Shown: positions 16,316 to 25,947, counted from the stretch's first letter. The stretch is DNA of 32,826 bases from Anaerolineales bacterium (GCA_004377365.1 SOHZ01000653.1:1-32826), one strand, 5' to 3'. Notes: generated by a model from the letters alone, not told the origin. A program made the numbers and translations.

Positions 16316-18466
16316 CTACTCCGCTGACACAGTTATGGAGTACCGATAACCGGCCAACTCGGTGGTCTTGGGGGCCAAGGCCGAGACCACCAATACGGCC
16401 CGCTCTACCTCACTGCCGAAACCCTCGATGACCCACTGCCCCTTCTGGGCCGCGTCCAACTCTATCCGGCGCACCCTGGTCTCCGCCCCCAATTCGATGA
16501 GCTGCACCAGGTAGCGCTGAGACAGGGTGTTGTCGGTGCGGATGAAACCCAGGGCCACCCAGCCGTCGTCGTCCTCGGCATCGTAGTGGTAGCCCAACTC
16601 AGGGATAGAGATGTCGTCCACGCAGAAGCCGGGGCTGTTGTAGGCGTCGTCGGTGACGTACTCGAAACGCAGCAGAATCTGCTGGCCAGCGTAGGGAGTC
16701 AGGTCCATCTCCTCGAGAACCCATTCAGGCTTGGCATCTGAGGCCTCGGATGGGCTGGCTTCTACCCCGCTCTTGCCCGTGTAGGCCTGGCCAAAGTTGT
16801 TGCCGGTGGGATTGTAGTCAGTGGTGTACTTCCCTGGCAACACGTCCCACGTCTGGCCACCGTCGGTCGAAACCTCGACGTAGGCGTAGTCATAGTCCTC
16901 CTCGATATCATACCACAGCCAGGCTTGCAGCGTGGCTTGCTCCAGCCCCGCCAGGTCGAAGGCGCGGGTCAGGGTGGTGTCGCTCTCATCGCCCCGGTTG
17001 GACCACCACTGGTAGCTTTCGCTATGGGCCTCGTTGTCCACCAGCCTGGCCGAAGTCGAGCCGGTAAAGTGCACAGTCCAGACTTCCGAAGTCTTAGAGA
17101 CTTCGGAAGTCTCTCCAGCCTGGAGCTCGACATAGTCAGCACCGTACTGGTGGACGGTGGCCGCTGACTGGACAGGGTATTGGTTATAAGTTGCGTCAAC
17201 GGCTGGCCCCTCGATTTCCAGGTCCCGGTAACCATAACGGCCCTCGCCGAGGCCAGGGTCGTCCAAATAGTTGGCGATGAGCCAGTCGGCGAAAACCTCC
17301 TCGAAGGTCACCCCCAGCCCCCGGTCAGCCAGGACCTCATCGAAGCCGGCAATGCCGTCGGCTTTGGAAGCCACCACCTGCCGCAACACCTCATCACCAA
17401 ATCGCTCCAGAAAGTAGACCACGAAGAGATAGCTGCCGCCATAGTTGGGTCCTGCCAGATTAGGGTCGTCGGCCCAGGCCGTCAACTGGGTGTCGGGCGT
17501 GCGGCTAAAGATGCGGTCGGCTGCGCCCACGTCGTGACCGTTGAGGTAAGCCGCCAGTTCCGAGAGGCCCTCGTTGACCCAGGTATCCTCGTTGCGGTCG
17601 GTGTGCCAGTGGATCATGTGCTGGAACTCGTGGGCCAGGATGCCGTCGTAGTAGTCGTTGCCTGGCCGGGCGTTGTCCAAGTTGATGTAGAACATCTCCC
17701 GCTCGTTGCTGTAGGGGTTGACCAGGTGGGAGTACTCGTCGGCGCTGGAATAGTAGCCGCCCACGCCAGGCACGTTGCCGTTGAAGATGCTGATGTGCGG
17801 GTCACTGTCCACGCCGGGCGTCCACTCGCTGCCGAAAAAATGGCGGTTGGTGGGGTAGGTCTCGTCCTCGAAACGTTCGGCCGAGCGGATCAAATCGTCC
17901 TGGTCAACGTCGTAGCCATTTTCTACCCACACGTGGACATGGGGCGTGATGTAGCGCAGGGTGGCCCAGGATTGGAAATAGGTGTTGGTGGCCTGTTCGC
18001 TTATCCAGAACTCGGCCCGGTCACCGACCTCGTAGTGGGGTGAGGTTGCGTTGACCACCTCCGGAATGGGCTCCGCTGGCTTCCTGAGACGAGTAGTCAG
18101 GGCCAGCAAATCCCGCTCAGGCAAGACGGTTTCAGCCAGCCACTCCTCGGTAGAGGGCCCGGCTAAGGGGACAGGCCCTTCGGCTTTGCTCAGGACAGGC
18201 GTCTGAACGATGACAGGCGCAGACGTCGGCGTGGGGACAGGAGCCCGAACGATGGGGGGCGCAGACGTCGGCGTAGGAACAGGCGTCTGAACGACGGTGG
18301 ACACGGTGGTTGGTGTGGGGACGGGCGGTGGGGTGAAAGGGACCACAGCCTGCCGGTCACGGCCCAAATCCGTGACGATCCACAGCAGACCGGCCGTGTA
18401 GACCAGGCCCACGCAGACAAGCAATATAACGATGATAGCCACCCAGATAGCAGTGCGCGTTTGCAA
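16316..18466 (-). CDS. Secreted/membrane-anchored zinc metalloprotease (HExxH, immune inhibitor A-like C-terminal region)
   Basis: N-terminal TM segment, Pro/Thr linker, ILAHEFQHMIHWHTDRNEDTWVNEGLSELAAYL, C-terminal LQAWLWYDIEEDYDYAYVEVSTDGGQTWDVLPG…LRFEYVTDDAYNSPGFCVDDISI. Confidence 0.85.
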   Translation of the reverse strand: MQTRTAIWVAIIVILLVCVGLVYTAGLLWIVTDLGRDRQAVVPFTPPPVPTPTTVSTVVQTPVPTPTSAPPIVRAPVPTPTSAPVIVQTPVLSKAEGPVPLAGPSTEEWLAETVLPERDLLALTTRLRKPAEPIPEVVNATSPHYEVGDRAEFWISEQATNTYFQSWATLRYITPHVHVWVENGYDVDQDDLIRSAERFEDETYPTNRHFFGSEWTPGVDSDPHISIFNGNVPGVGGYYSSADEYSHLVNPYSNEREMFYINLDNARPGNDYYDGILAHEFQHMIHWHTDRNEDTWVNEGLSELAAYLNGHDVGAADRIFSRTPDTQLTAWADDPNLAGPNYGGSYLFVVYFLERFGDEVLRQVVASKADGIAGFDEVLADRGLGVTFEEVFADWLIANYLDDPGLGEGRYGYRDLEIEGPAVDATYNQYPVQSAATVHQYGADYVELQAGETSEVSKTSEVWTVHFTGSTSARLVDNEAHSESYQWWSNRGDESDTTLTRAFDLAGLEQATLQAWLWYDIEEDYDYAYVEVSTDGGQTWDVLPGKYTTDYNPTGNNFGQAYTGKSGVEASPSEASDAKPEWVLEEMDLTPYAGQQILLRFEYVTDDAYNSPGFCVDDISIPELGYHYDAEDDDGWVALGFIRTDNTLSQRYLVQLIELGAETRVRRIELDAAQKGQWVIEGFGSEVERAVLVVSALAPKTTELAGYRYSITVSAE
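17080..17112. repeat. 33-nt intragenic palindromic element (copy A)
   Basis: AGACTTCCGAAGTCT-TAG-AGACTTCGGAAGTCT, 15-bp perfect inverted repeat. Confidence 0.9.
18170..18199. repeat. Short insertion-like repeat (CCCTTCGGCTTTGCTCAG flanked by GACAGG direct repeats)
   Basis: GACAGG / CCCTTCGGCTTTGCTCAG / GACAGG, encodes LSKAEG in the protease linker. Confidence 0.75.
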
Positions 18467-18493
18467 AGTCCCTCCTCTAAAAGTTCCCTCCGA

Positions 18494-21031
18494 TCAAGGA
18501 ACAACGGGCAGAGCGAAGCCGAAAGTGCTGCCCCGACCAGACTGGCTTTTCACCCATATCTGCCCCCCGTGCGCCTCCACAATGGACTTTACAATGGCCA
18601 GCCCCAAACCCGTCCCCTCGATGTCGCTCGTCTCCTTGCTACTGACCCGATAAAACTTCTCAAAGAGATGAACCTGGTCCTCTGGAGCAATGCCAACGCC
18701 GGTGTCGTTGACCTCCACCACTACTTCGCCTTTTTCCTCCCTGGCTGAAACGGTCACCATGCCCCTTTCGGGAGTGAACTTGATCGCGTTGCTCACCAGA
18801 TTGCTCATTACCTGATCAAGGCGGACTTGATTTCCCAGGACGAGCGGAAGCCCCGGTGGAAGATCGAGTTGCAGGATAATCTCCTTAGTCCTGGCCTGTT
18901 CTCTCAAGCCTCCTACTGCTTCGTTGATCACTGTTACCAATTGGCAGGGCTTCATCTCCATTTCTACTTTAGCCTCGATCTTGCCCAGGTCCAAAAGGTT
19001 GTTTATCAGGGTGACCATCTTGGTCACACTCAGCCTGATGTTTTCCACGAACTCTTGCTGGATCTCATTCAGTTCGCCCTCTTCTGGCAGCATGAGGGCA
19101 TAGCCAGTTATAATGGACAGAGGCGAGCGCAAGTCGTGAGAGACGGTGGCCACAAAGTCAGATTTCATTTTGTCTAGCTCTTTGAGGTAGGTGATATCCT
19201 GCATCACAGCGATGCGCCCTACCTCAGCTACAGGGGTCAGGCTGGCGTAAAGGGTCCGCCCATCGCTCAGGGGAATTTCCTCAACCAGGGCCTCTTCTCT
19301 CGCCTCCAGGTGGGCGAAGAGAGCCAAGAGTCTCTCATTGCTCACCACCTCTTCTAGTGGCCTGCCCATCTCTGGCACGGTCTCCACCTGGAAGGCTCTC
19401 TGGGCAGCCTGGTTCATTAACAGCACCCGATTCTGAGCATCGGTGACGATAATGGCATCGTTAGTGCCACCGATGATAGCCTCCAGCTTGGCCCTTTCCT
19501 CTGCTATGGTGGTACGCAGGCGGCGTTCGGCGGAGTAGAGCCGAGCCCTTTCTATAGCAATGGCCGCCTGAGCAGCCACTGAGGACAGGACCCTCAAGTC
19601 GTCGTCATTGAAGGCGCTGACCTCGGATCTCTGCACGTCCAGCACGCCGATCACCTTGTCACCGGCTATCATCGGCACCGCCATCTCCGACCTGGTTTCC
19701 TCTACCACTTCGACATATCTGGAGTCCTGGGTCACGTCGGGCACATTGAGAGCGGTCTTGTGGGCTGCCACCCAGCCGACAATACCCTCCTGGCCTATCT
19801 TCAGTCTCACCTTCCCGGCAATCTCCTGAGGGTAGCCGCGTGCTGCCTTGATTTCAAGCTCTTCAGCCTCCTCGTCAACCAGCAAGATGGCGCAATTAAG
19901 GTAGCCGAAAGACCTCTGCAATACCCTCAGCACCTTCTCCAGGATCTGGTCGAGATTGAGAGTGCGCATCAGTTGGTTGCTCACTTTATAGAGGGCGGTG
20001 GCCTCTCTCATCCTCTCGGTGACTTTTTCGTAGAGGCGCGCGTTCTCGATGGCCACAGCCGCCTGGTTGGCGATGGTCTGGCAGAGGGACACTTCGTCGG
20101 CTGAGAAGGGGGGCTGATCGCCAACGCGGTCCAAGCTGATAGCTCCGATGACCCTCTCCTTAACCATAATGGGCACAGCTAGATAGGCCCTGAGGTCCAA
20201 CTCTCGCGCCAAGGGCCAGAAATCCTCCTTGCTGGGGTCGGCAAAGATATCGGGAATCTCCACTAGCCTGCGGGTGGCTATGGCCTCAGCCACATGAGGA
20301 CGCGCTTCGAGGGACAGGCGCAGACCCAGGGCCTCCGCTGGGCGGTCGGGGTTGTCCACCGCCCGCAGAACCAGGTCTCCCCGCTCCTCGTCCAACAGGA
20401 AAAGGGCACAGCGGTCAGCACGCAGAGCCCGGGCCGTTTTCTCTGCGATAAGGCGCAAAGTTTCATCCAAATGCAAAGAGGAAGCAGCCTGACTGACCTC
20501 GTAGAGGACCGACAGTTCGTGCAGCCTCCGCTGGGAGTCATCGTACAATCGGGCGTTCTCGACGGCAATGGCTGCCTGGTTGGCGATGGATAAGAGCAAG
20601 TCGAGGTGCTCCTCACCGAACCTGTTGGGCTCCGGGTGGCTCAGGGTCAGCGCACCGACTACCCGCTCTTGCCTCAGCAAAGGCACGGCGATGGCCGAGC
20701 GGGTTGCCAGGTGGTCGTCAGTCAGAGCCAGCCAGCGTCCATCGTCTATGGTATCGAAAACGATGGCTCCCTCTTTGTGTCGGACCACCCAGCCGGCCAG
20801 CCCCTTGTCCAGGATTTGGCCCACCGTCTGTTCAGTGACCGGTGTCGCCAATTCTCCCTTGATCAGAGTATGGCGGCGGGCCTGTCCGGATTCGTCCAGA
20901 ACAATGATGCTGCCACTGGTAGCTCCCACGCTGGGGATAGTCAGAGCTAGAATATCACTCAATACTTTGTCCAGATCCAGGCTGGAGCTCAGTTTGCGGC
21001 TGATGTCATAAAGCAGCTCAAATCTTTCCAC
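18494..21031 (-). CDS. Sensor histidine kinase, GAF-GAF-GAF-PAS-HisKA-HATPase
   Basis: Three GAF-like blocks ending in A(V/I)(E)NARLY or AIERARLY, PAS block VTDAQNRVLLMNQAAQRAF, H-box ATVSHDLRSPLS, GTGLGLAIVKSIVEAHGGQIWVKS; likely GTG start at 21031. Confidence 0.85.
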   Translation of the reverse strand: MERFELLYDISRKLSSSLDLDKVLSDILALTIPSVGATSGSIIVLDESGQARRHTLIKGELATPVTEQTVGQILDKGLAGWVVRHKEGAIVFDTIDDGRWLALTDDHLATRSAIAVPLLRQERVVGALTLSHPEPNRFGEEHLDLLLSIANQAAIAVENARLYDDSQRRLHELSVLYEVSQAASSLHLDETLRLIAEKTARALRADRCALFLLDEERGDLVLRAVDNPDRPAEALGLRLSLEARPHVAEAIATRRLVEIPDIFADPSKEDFWPLARELDLRAYLAVPIMVKERVIGAISLDRVGDQPPFSADEVSLCQTIANQAAVAIENARLYEKVTERMREATALYKVSNQLMRTLNLDQILEKVLRVLQRSFGYLNCAILLVDEEAEELEIKAARGYPQEIAGKVRLKIGQEGIVGWVAAHKTALNVPDVTQDSRYVEVVEETRSEMAVPMIAGDKVIGVLDVQRSEVSAFNDDDLRVLSSVAAQAAIAIERARLYSAERRLRTTIAEERAKLEAIIGGTNDAIIVTDAQNRVLLMNQAAQRAFQVETVPEMGRPLEEVVSNERLLALFAHLEAREEALVEEIPLSDGRTLYASLTPVAEVGRIAVMQDITYLKELDKMKSDFVATVSHDLRSPLSIITGYALMLPEEGELNEIQQEFVENIRLSVTKMVTLINNLLDLGKIEAKVEMEMKPCQLVTVINEAVGGLREQARTKEIILQLDLPPGLPLVLGNQVRLDQVMSNLVSNAIKFTPERGMVTVSAREEKGEVVVEVNDTGVGIAPEDQVHLFEKFYRVSSKETSDIEGTGLGLAIVKSIVEAHGGQIWVKSQSGRGSTFGFALPVVP

Positions 21032-21044
21032 AAAAAGTTCTCCC

Positions 21045-23075
21045 TCAGCAAGAAGATGCAATGGGCAGGGCGAAGCCAAAGGTGCTGCCTTGACCAAGCT
21101 CACTCTCCACCCACACCCGGCCGCCGTGCCCTTCGACGATGGATTTGGCGATAGCCAGTCCCAGACCCGTCCCCTCGATTCCAGAAACCTGGGTGCTTTT
21201 CGCACGATAGAATTTGTCAAAGACGCAGGCCTGGTCGTCAGGAGCAATGCCGATGCCTGTGTCTCTGACCTCAATTGCCACTTCACCTTCCGTTTCCCAG
21301 GTCGAGATAGTCACCATACCTCCATCGGGTGTGAACTTGATAGCGTTGCCCACGAAATTGGCCACCACCTGCCCCAGACGAACTGGATTCCCCATGACAA
21401 GGGGCAGAGCCCGCGGCAAGGTGATTTGTAGAGCGATCTCCTTGGCCTTGGCCCGTTCTTCCAGGAACTCTACTGCTTCGTTAACTACCGTCGCCGGTTG
21501 GCAAGGTTCCATCTCCATCTCCACCCCGGCTTCGATCTTGCCCAAATCCAAAAGGTCACGCACCAGAGTGGCCGTCTTGGCTACCATGCGAATGATATCA
21601 CCAACGGCATCCCTCTGATCCTGGTTTACTGGGCCGAGCTTGGGGATCAGCTCAGCCATGATCTGTATGGCCTGGAGGGGAGAACCCAGGTCGTGGGAGA
21701 CGGTGGAGACAAATTCGGACTTTATTTTGTCGAGTTCCTTGAAGTGAGTGATGTCCCGCATGATCGCTATCTGGCCCACACCGGCGATGGGGGTGAGCTG
21801 GGCGTAAAGGGTACGCCCATCGGCCAGGGGGATCTCATCGCTACAGAAGACACCATCCGTCAAGTAGGCTTGCCAAAGGGCAAAGAGGTCAGCGTCCTTG
21901 ATAACGGTCTTCAGCGGTCTGTCAATCCACGTTCCAGGTTCGACATCGAAGGCCTGCTCGGCTGCTGGATTCATGAGGAGCACCCGTCCTCTCTCATTGG
22001 TGACCAATATGGCGTCGCTGGCCCCTCTGATGATGGCCTCCAGCTTGGCCCTTTCCTCTGCAATGGCGGTACGCAGGCGGCGTTCGGCAGAGTAGAGCCG
22101 AGCCCTTTCTATAGCAATGGCCGCCTGAGCAGCTACCGAGGACAGGATCCTCAAGTCGTCGTCATTGAAGGCGTTGACCTCGGATCTCTGCACGTCCAGC
22201 ACGCCAATCACCCTGTCACCGGCCATCATCGGCACCGCCATCTCCGACTTGGTTTCCTCTATCCCTTCGACGTATCTGGAGTCCTGGGTCACGTCGGGTA
22301 CATTGAGAGCGGTCTTGTGGGCTACCACCCAGCCGACAATACCCTCCTGGCCTATCTTGAGCCGCACCTTCCCGACAGTCTCTTGAAGGTAGCCGCGTGC
22401 TGCCTTGACTTCCAACTCTCCAGCCTCCTCGTCAACCAGCAAGATGGCGCAATCCAAATAGCCGAAAAACTTTTGCAATATATCCAGCACCTTCTCCAGG
22501 ATCTGGTCGAGATTGAGAGTGCGCACCAGTTGGTTGCTCACTTTATAGAGGGCGGTGGCCTCTCTCATCCTCTCGGCGACTTTTTCGTAGAGGCGCGCGT
22601 TCTCGACGGCGATGGCTGCCTGATTGGCGATGGATAAGAGCAAGTCGAGGTGCTCCTCACCGAACCTGTTGGGCTCCGGGTGAACCAGAGTCAGCACACC
22701 GACTACCCGCTCCTGTCTCAGCCAAGGCACAGCAATGGCCGAGCGGGTCACCAGGTGGTCATCAGTCAGAGTCAGCCAGCGTTCATCGTCTATGGTATCG
22801 AAAACGATGGTCCCCTCTTTGTGCCGGACCACCCAGCCAGCCAGCCCCTTGTCCAGGACTTGGGCCACCACCTGTTCGGTCACCGGGGTCACCCATCCTT
22901 CCCTGATCAGAGTATGGCGGCGGGCCTGTCCGGATTCGTCCAGAACGACGATGCTGCCACTGGTGGCTCCCACGCTGGGGATGGTCAGAGCCAGAATATC
23001 ACTCAGTACTTTGTCCGGATCCAGGCTGGAGCTCAGTTTGCGGCTGATGTCATAAAGCAGCTCAAGTCTTTCCAC
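21045..23075 (-). CDS. Sensor histidine kinase, GAF-GAF-PAS-HisKA-HATPase (paralogue of downstream gene)
   Basis: MERLELLYDISRKLSSSLDPDKVLSDILALTIPSVGATSGSIVVLDESGQARRHTLI…; H-box STVSHDLGSPLQ; GTGLGLAIAKSIVEGHGGRVWVES. Confidence 0.9.
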   Translation of the reverse strand: MERLELLYDISRKLSSSLDPDKVLSDILALTIPSVGATSGSIVVLDESGQARRHTLIREGWVTPVTEQVVAQVLDKGLAGWVVRHKEGTIVFDTIDDERWLTLTDDHLVTRSAIAVPWLRQERVVGVLTLVHPEPNRFGEEHLDLLLSIANQAAIAVENARLYEKVAERMREATALYKVSNQLVRTLNLDQILEKVLDILQKFFGYLDCAILLVDEEAGELEVKAARGYLQETVGKVRLKIGQEGIVGWVVAHKTALNVPDVTQDSRYVEGIEETKSEMAVPMMAGDRVIGVLDVQRSEVNAFNDDDLRILSSVAAQAAIAIERARLYSAERRLRTAIAEERAKLEAIIRGASDAILVTNERGRVLLMNPAAEQAFDVEPGTWIDRPLKTVIKDADLFALWQAYLTDGVFCSDEIPLADGRTLYAQLTPIAGVGQIAIMRDITHFKELDKIKSEFVSTVSHDLGSPLQAIQIMAELIPKLGPVNQDQRDAVGDIIRMVAKTATLVRDLLDLGKIEAGVEMEMEPCQPATVVNEAVEFLEERAKAKEIALQITLPRALPLVMGNPVRLGQVVANFVGNAIKFTPDGGMVTISTWETEGEVAIEVRDTGIGIAPDDQACVFDKFYRAKSTQVSGIEGTGLGLAIAKSIVEGHGGRVWVESELGQGSTFGFALPIASSC

Positions 23076-23203
23076 GCTTCATCTCCTGAATAGAGTGATT
23101 ATCCCCAAATTGTGGGGAGCGCTGTCTGATCACCTGGCAAGGGGTTGGAAGCTTTCTTGAGACGTCGGGAGGACCGTCCGGCTCCCATCACTCTCTCTAT
23201 CCT

Positions 23204-23212
23204 ATTATATCA
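23204..23212 (-). promoter_or_regulatory. Extended -10 promoter element (TGATATAAT) upstream of kinase pair
   Basis: Minus strand TGaTATAAT about 130 nt upstream of ATG 23075. Confidence 0.45.
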
Positions 23213-23271
23213 CAATTCTCAGAAAATTTCTCTTTGACAGCGAAAACTGTTAATTCTTCCCCAGCCACCTG

Positions 23272-24843
23272 TCAAATGGTTTCAATTGCCCTTTCCACTG
23301 CTCGCACCAGTTCTCCACTGGCGACCAACTCCCGCACGGCCTCGATGTGGGGATACATGATGGCGTCGTGTTCCAAAAAGGGCACGCGCTGACGGATCAG
23401 GTCATAAGCCGGGGCGGTGCCCTGGCCCAGGCGAGCCTCAGGGCCCAGGGCCTCGCGCCGGAAGTCAAGGCCCTGGGCAGCGGCGAAAAGCTCGATGGTC
23501 AGGATCCGCTCCACGTTGTCGGCTATCTGCTGGGCCTGACGGGCGGCAGTGCAGCCCATACTGACGTGATCCTCGGTGTTGGCCGAGGTGGGGATGCTAT
23601 CCACACTGGCCGGGTGGGCCAGCACCTTGTTCTCCGAGGCCAGGGCCGCAGCAGTGTACTGGGTCAGCATGAAACCCGAGTTAAGGCCGCCGTGCTTGAT
23701 GAGGAAGGCGGGCAGGGTCTCGCGGTTAGAAGCTTCGTCGGTCAATCGAGTAAGGCGGCGCTCGGAGATGTTGCCCAACTCGGTGAGGGCCATGCTCAGG
23801 TAGTCCATGGCGATGGCCACGATTTCGCCGTGAAAGTTGCCGCCGGAAAGGGAGATAGGCGTGCCGTCTTCCTCAAAGAAAATGAGGGGATTGTCGGTGG
23901 CCGAGTTTAGTTCGATTTCGAGAACCCAGCGGGCGTAGAGGATAGCGTCGCGCACCGCCCCGTGCACCTGCGGGATGCAGCGCAGGGTGTAGGCGTCCTG
24001 CACGTTGAGGGGATCATAAGGACGCAGGAAGGTGCTGCCCTCGATGAGACGACAGAGGTAGGCAGCGCAGTCTACCTGACGGGGATGGGGACGGACGGCG
24101 TGGATGCGCTCGTCGAAGGCCAGCGGGGTGCCGTGCAGGGCTTCCAGGCTCAGGCAGCCAGCCATGTCGGCCACCTTGCTGAGGTTCTCCGCCTGGTAGG
24201 TAGCCAGGGCTCCTACGGCGCACATGACCGCCGTGCCATTGGTCAGGGCCAGTCCCTCTTTAGCCACCAACTCGATGGTGGGGATGCCCGCTCGCTTCAT
24301 GGCCTCGCCACCGGGCAACCGCTTCCCCCGGTAGATAGCCTCCCCCTCGCCCAGGAGCACCAGAGACATATGGGCCAGGGGAGCCAGGTCACCGCTGGCT
24401 CCCAGGGAGCCTTGGCTGGGGACGACGGGGTGTACTCCCCGATTGATGAGCTCCAGCAGGGTTTCCAGCAGTTCCAAACGCACCCCCGAGCAGCCTTTGG
24501 CCAGGGTATTGGCGCGGATCAGCATCAGGGCGCGAGTGGTGGCCTGGTCGAAGGGCTGGCCCACCCCCACGGAGTGGCTCATGATGATGTTGTGCTGCAG
24601 TCGGGTCACCTGATCGGGGGGGATGATCCTGTCTTTGAAGGCCCCGAAGCCGGTGGTGATGCCGTAGATGATCTCCCCACGGGCCACGAACTCTTCCACG
24701 GCCTGGCGGCTTCGGTTGACTTTCTCACGCGCTTCCGGCGAGAGCGCCACTTTCAGCGTTTCGGGCTGCGACCAGGCCTGGGCCACCGCCACCACGTCCT
24801 CGAGGGTCAGATGCTCGCCGTCAATGGTCAGGGTTTCTGTCAT
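23272..24843 (-). CDS. hutH: Histidine ammonia-lyase
   Basis: MIO motif GSLGASGDLAPLAHMSL; LQHNIIMSHSVGVGQPF (Ser-His as in histidine lyases); full length 523 aa. Confidence 0.93.
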   Translation of the reverse strand: MTETLTIDGEHLTLEDVVAVAQAWSQPETLKVALSPEAREKVNRSRQAVEEFVARGEIIYGITTGFGAFKDRIIPPDQVTRLQHNIIMSHSVGVGQPFDQATTRALMLIRANTLAKGCSGVRLELLETLLELINRGVHPVVPSQGSLGASGDLAPLAHMSLVLLGEGEAIYRGKRLPGGEAMKRAGIPTIELVAKEGLALTNGTAVMCAVGALATYQAENLSKVADMAGCLSLEALHGTPLAFDERIHAVRPHPRQVDCAAYLCRLIEGSTFLRPYDPLNVQDAYTLRCIPQVHGAVRDAILYARWVLEIELNSATDNPLIFFEEDGTPISLSGGNFHGEIVAIAMDYLSMALTELGNISERRLTRLTDEASNRETLPAFLIKHGGLNSGFMLTQYTAAALASENKVLAHPASVDSIPTSANTEDHVSMGCTAARQAQQIADNVERILTIELFAAAQGLDFRREALGPEARLGQGTAPAYDLIRQRVPFLEHDAIMYPHIEAVRELVASGELVRAVERAIETI

Positions 24844-24864
24844 GCCATCTCCTCCCGCTATTGG

Positions 24865-25947
24865 TTAATTCCCACTTCTTTGACTGACTCCCGTCTCTCC
24901 TCCGCTCTGAGGATAAGGACTAACGTTTTCGTAGAACTCCTTGGGTCTGAGCTCTTGGAAGTCTCCCTGTCCAGAAAGGTGCCTTCGCACATCCACGCAG
25001 AGGTGGCATTTGCCGGCGTAGCCCTCCAGCAACTCCTGGTAGCCGTAATCCTCTTTTCCCAGATCATAAAGTCCGAAAGGGCCCGTCCTGACGAGGATGT
25101 CAATCAACGGCGGAAAGCGATGCGCCTCGAAATCGTCGAGGATTCGCGGCAGGTCGTGCCAATCGCCGATGGTCAATCCGCCGCAGAACCAGGAGATATA
25201 GTTTCCATAGAGGTCAAAGTGGGAATGGTGGGCATAGAGAATTTCCATGAAGCAATTCTCACCCTTGAAGGCCGAGGCGGGACGCTTCTGGGTCAGGTGT
25301 CCCAGGCAATATCCAGACCGCCCTGCCGGGATGATACTGTAACCATCCCAGAGCATCCTGCCCGCCCTTGCCAGTCCGAACTTTTCCACGTACCGTTCCA
25401 GGGGAGTGGGCTTCTCAATACCGAAAATCTGAATCTGCTCTATCCAGTGGGGCAGATAGACGATGACGTTCTGCCGGCCAAAGATTTCCAGGGCCTTGGT
25501 GATGGCCAGCAGGGTCCGTGCAGGCGGGATTTTCTCGGCGTGGAAGGGGGAACAGCTTATAAACATGGCATTGAGCCCCGCTTCTCTCAAAGTGGCAAAC
25601 TTTTCGAGGACATCTTTTTCCTCCAGGCACCAACCGGCGTTGGTTTCGACGTAGCAGGGAATGCCCAATTGGGCGGCGAGTTGGACGCCCTGCAGCAAAA
25701 GGGGGAAATTGAGAAAGGGTTCTCCGCCCGTGAGATGAATCTGGAACTGATGCCCCCAGGCCGTGGTTGCCTGGAGTGCCTCTTCCAGGGTTTCAAGGGG
25801 CATCCAGTCTTTCCACGCCGGACCACAATTGTACAAACAGTGCTTGCAGGCACTTTGACACCTGTAGCTCAGGATGATTCCCAGGTCGGTTGGGCAGAGT
25901 GGATCCCTGTACATGACTCTGTACCTTTGCGAGTTAGGCAAGGCCAT
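24865..25947 (-). CDS. Radical SAM domain protein
   Basis: LSYRCQSACKHCLYNCGPAW (CxxxCxxC), HLTGGEPFLNFPLLL, YVETNAGW. Confidence 0.88.
   Translation of the reverse strand: MALPNSQRYRVMYRDPLCPTDLGIILSYRCQSACKHCLYNCGPAWKDWMPLETLEEALQATTAWGHQFQIHLTGGEPFLNFPLLLQGVQLAAQLGIPCYVETNAGWCLEEKDVLEKFATLREAGLNAMFISCSPFHAEKIPPARTLLAITKALEIFGRQNVIVYLPHWIEQIQIFGIEKPTPLERYVEKFGLARAGRMLWDGYSIIPAGRSGYCLGHLTQKRPASAFKGENCFMEILYAHHSHFDLYGNYISWFCGGLTIGDWHDLPRILDDFEAHRFPPLIDILVRTGPFGLYDLGKEDYGYQELLEGYAGKCHLCVDVRRHLSGQGDFQELRPKEFYENVSPYPQSGGETGVSQRSGN

Noticed and set aside
17180-18043. 287-aa plus-strand Val-rich ORF
   Set aside because: Antisense of the metalloprotease gene; compositional artefact.
18190-18340. 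Possible CRISPR-like short repeats
   Set aside because: These are ~42-nt imperfect tandem units encoding the PVPTPTSAP linker of the protease, with no spacers.
21498-22637. 379-aa plus-strand ORF
   Set aside because: Antisense of the GAF/PAS histidine kinase; no domain signal.
23103-23117. CCCCA-aattg-TGGGG hairpin as terminator/riboswitch in the kinase leader
   Set aside because: Short 5-bp stem and no clear U tract; insufficient evidence.
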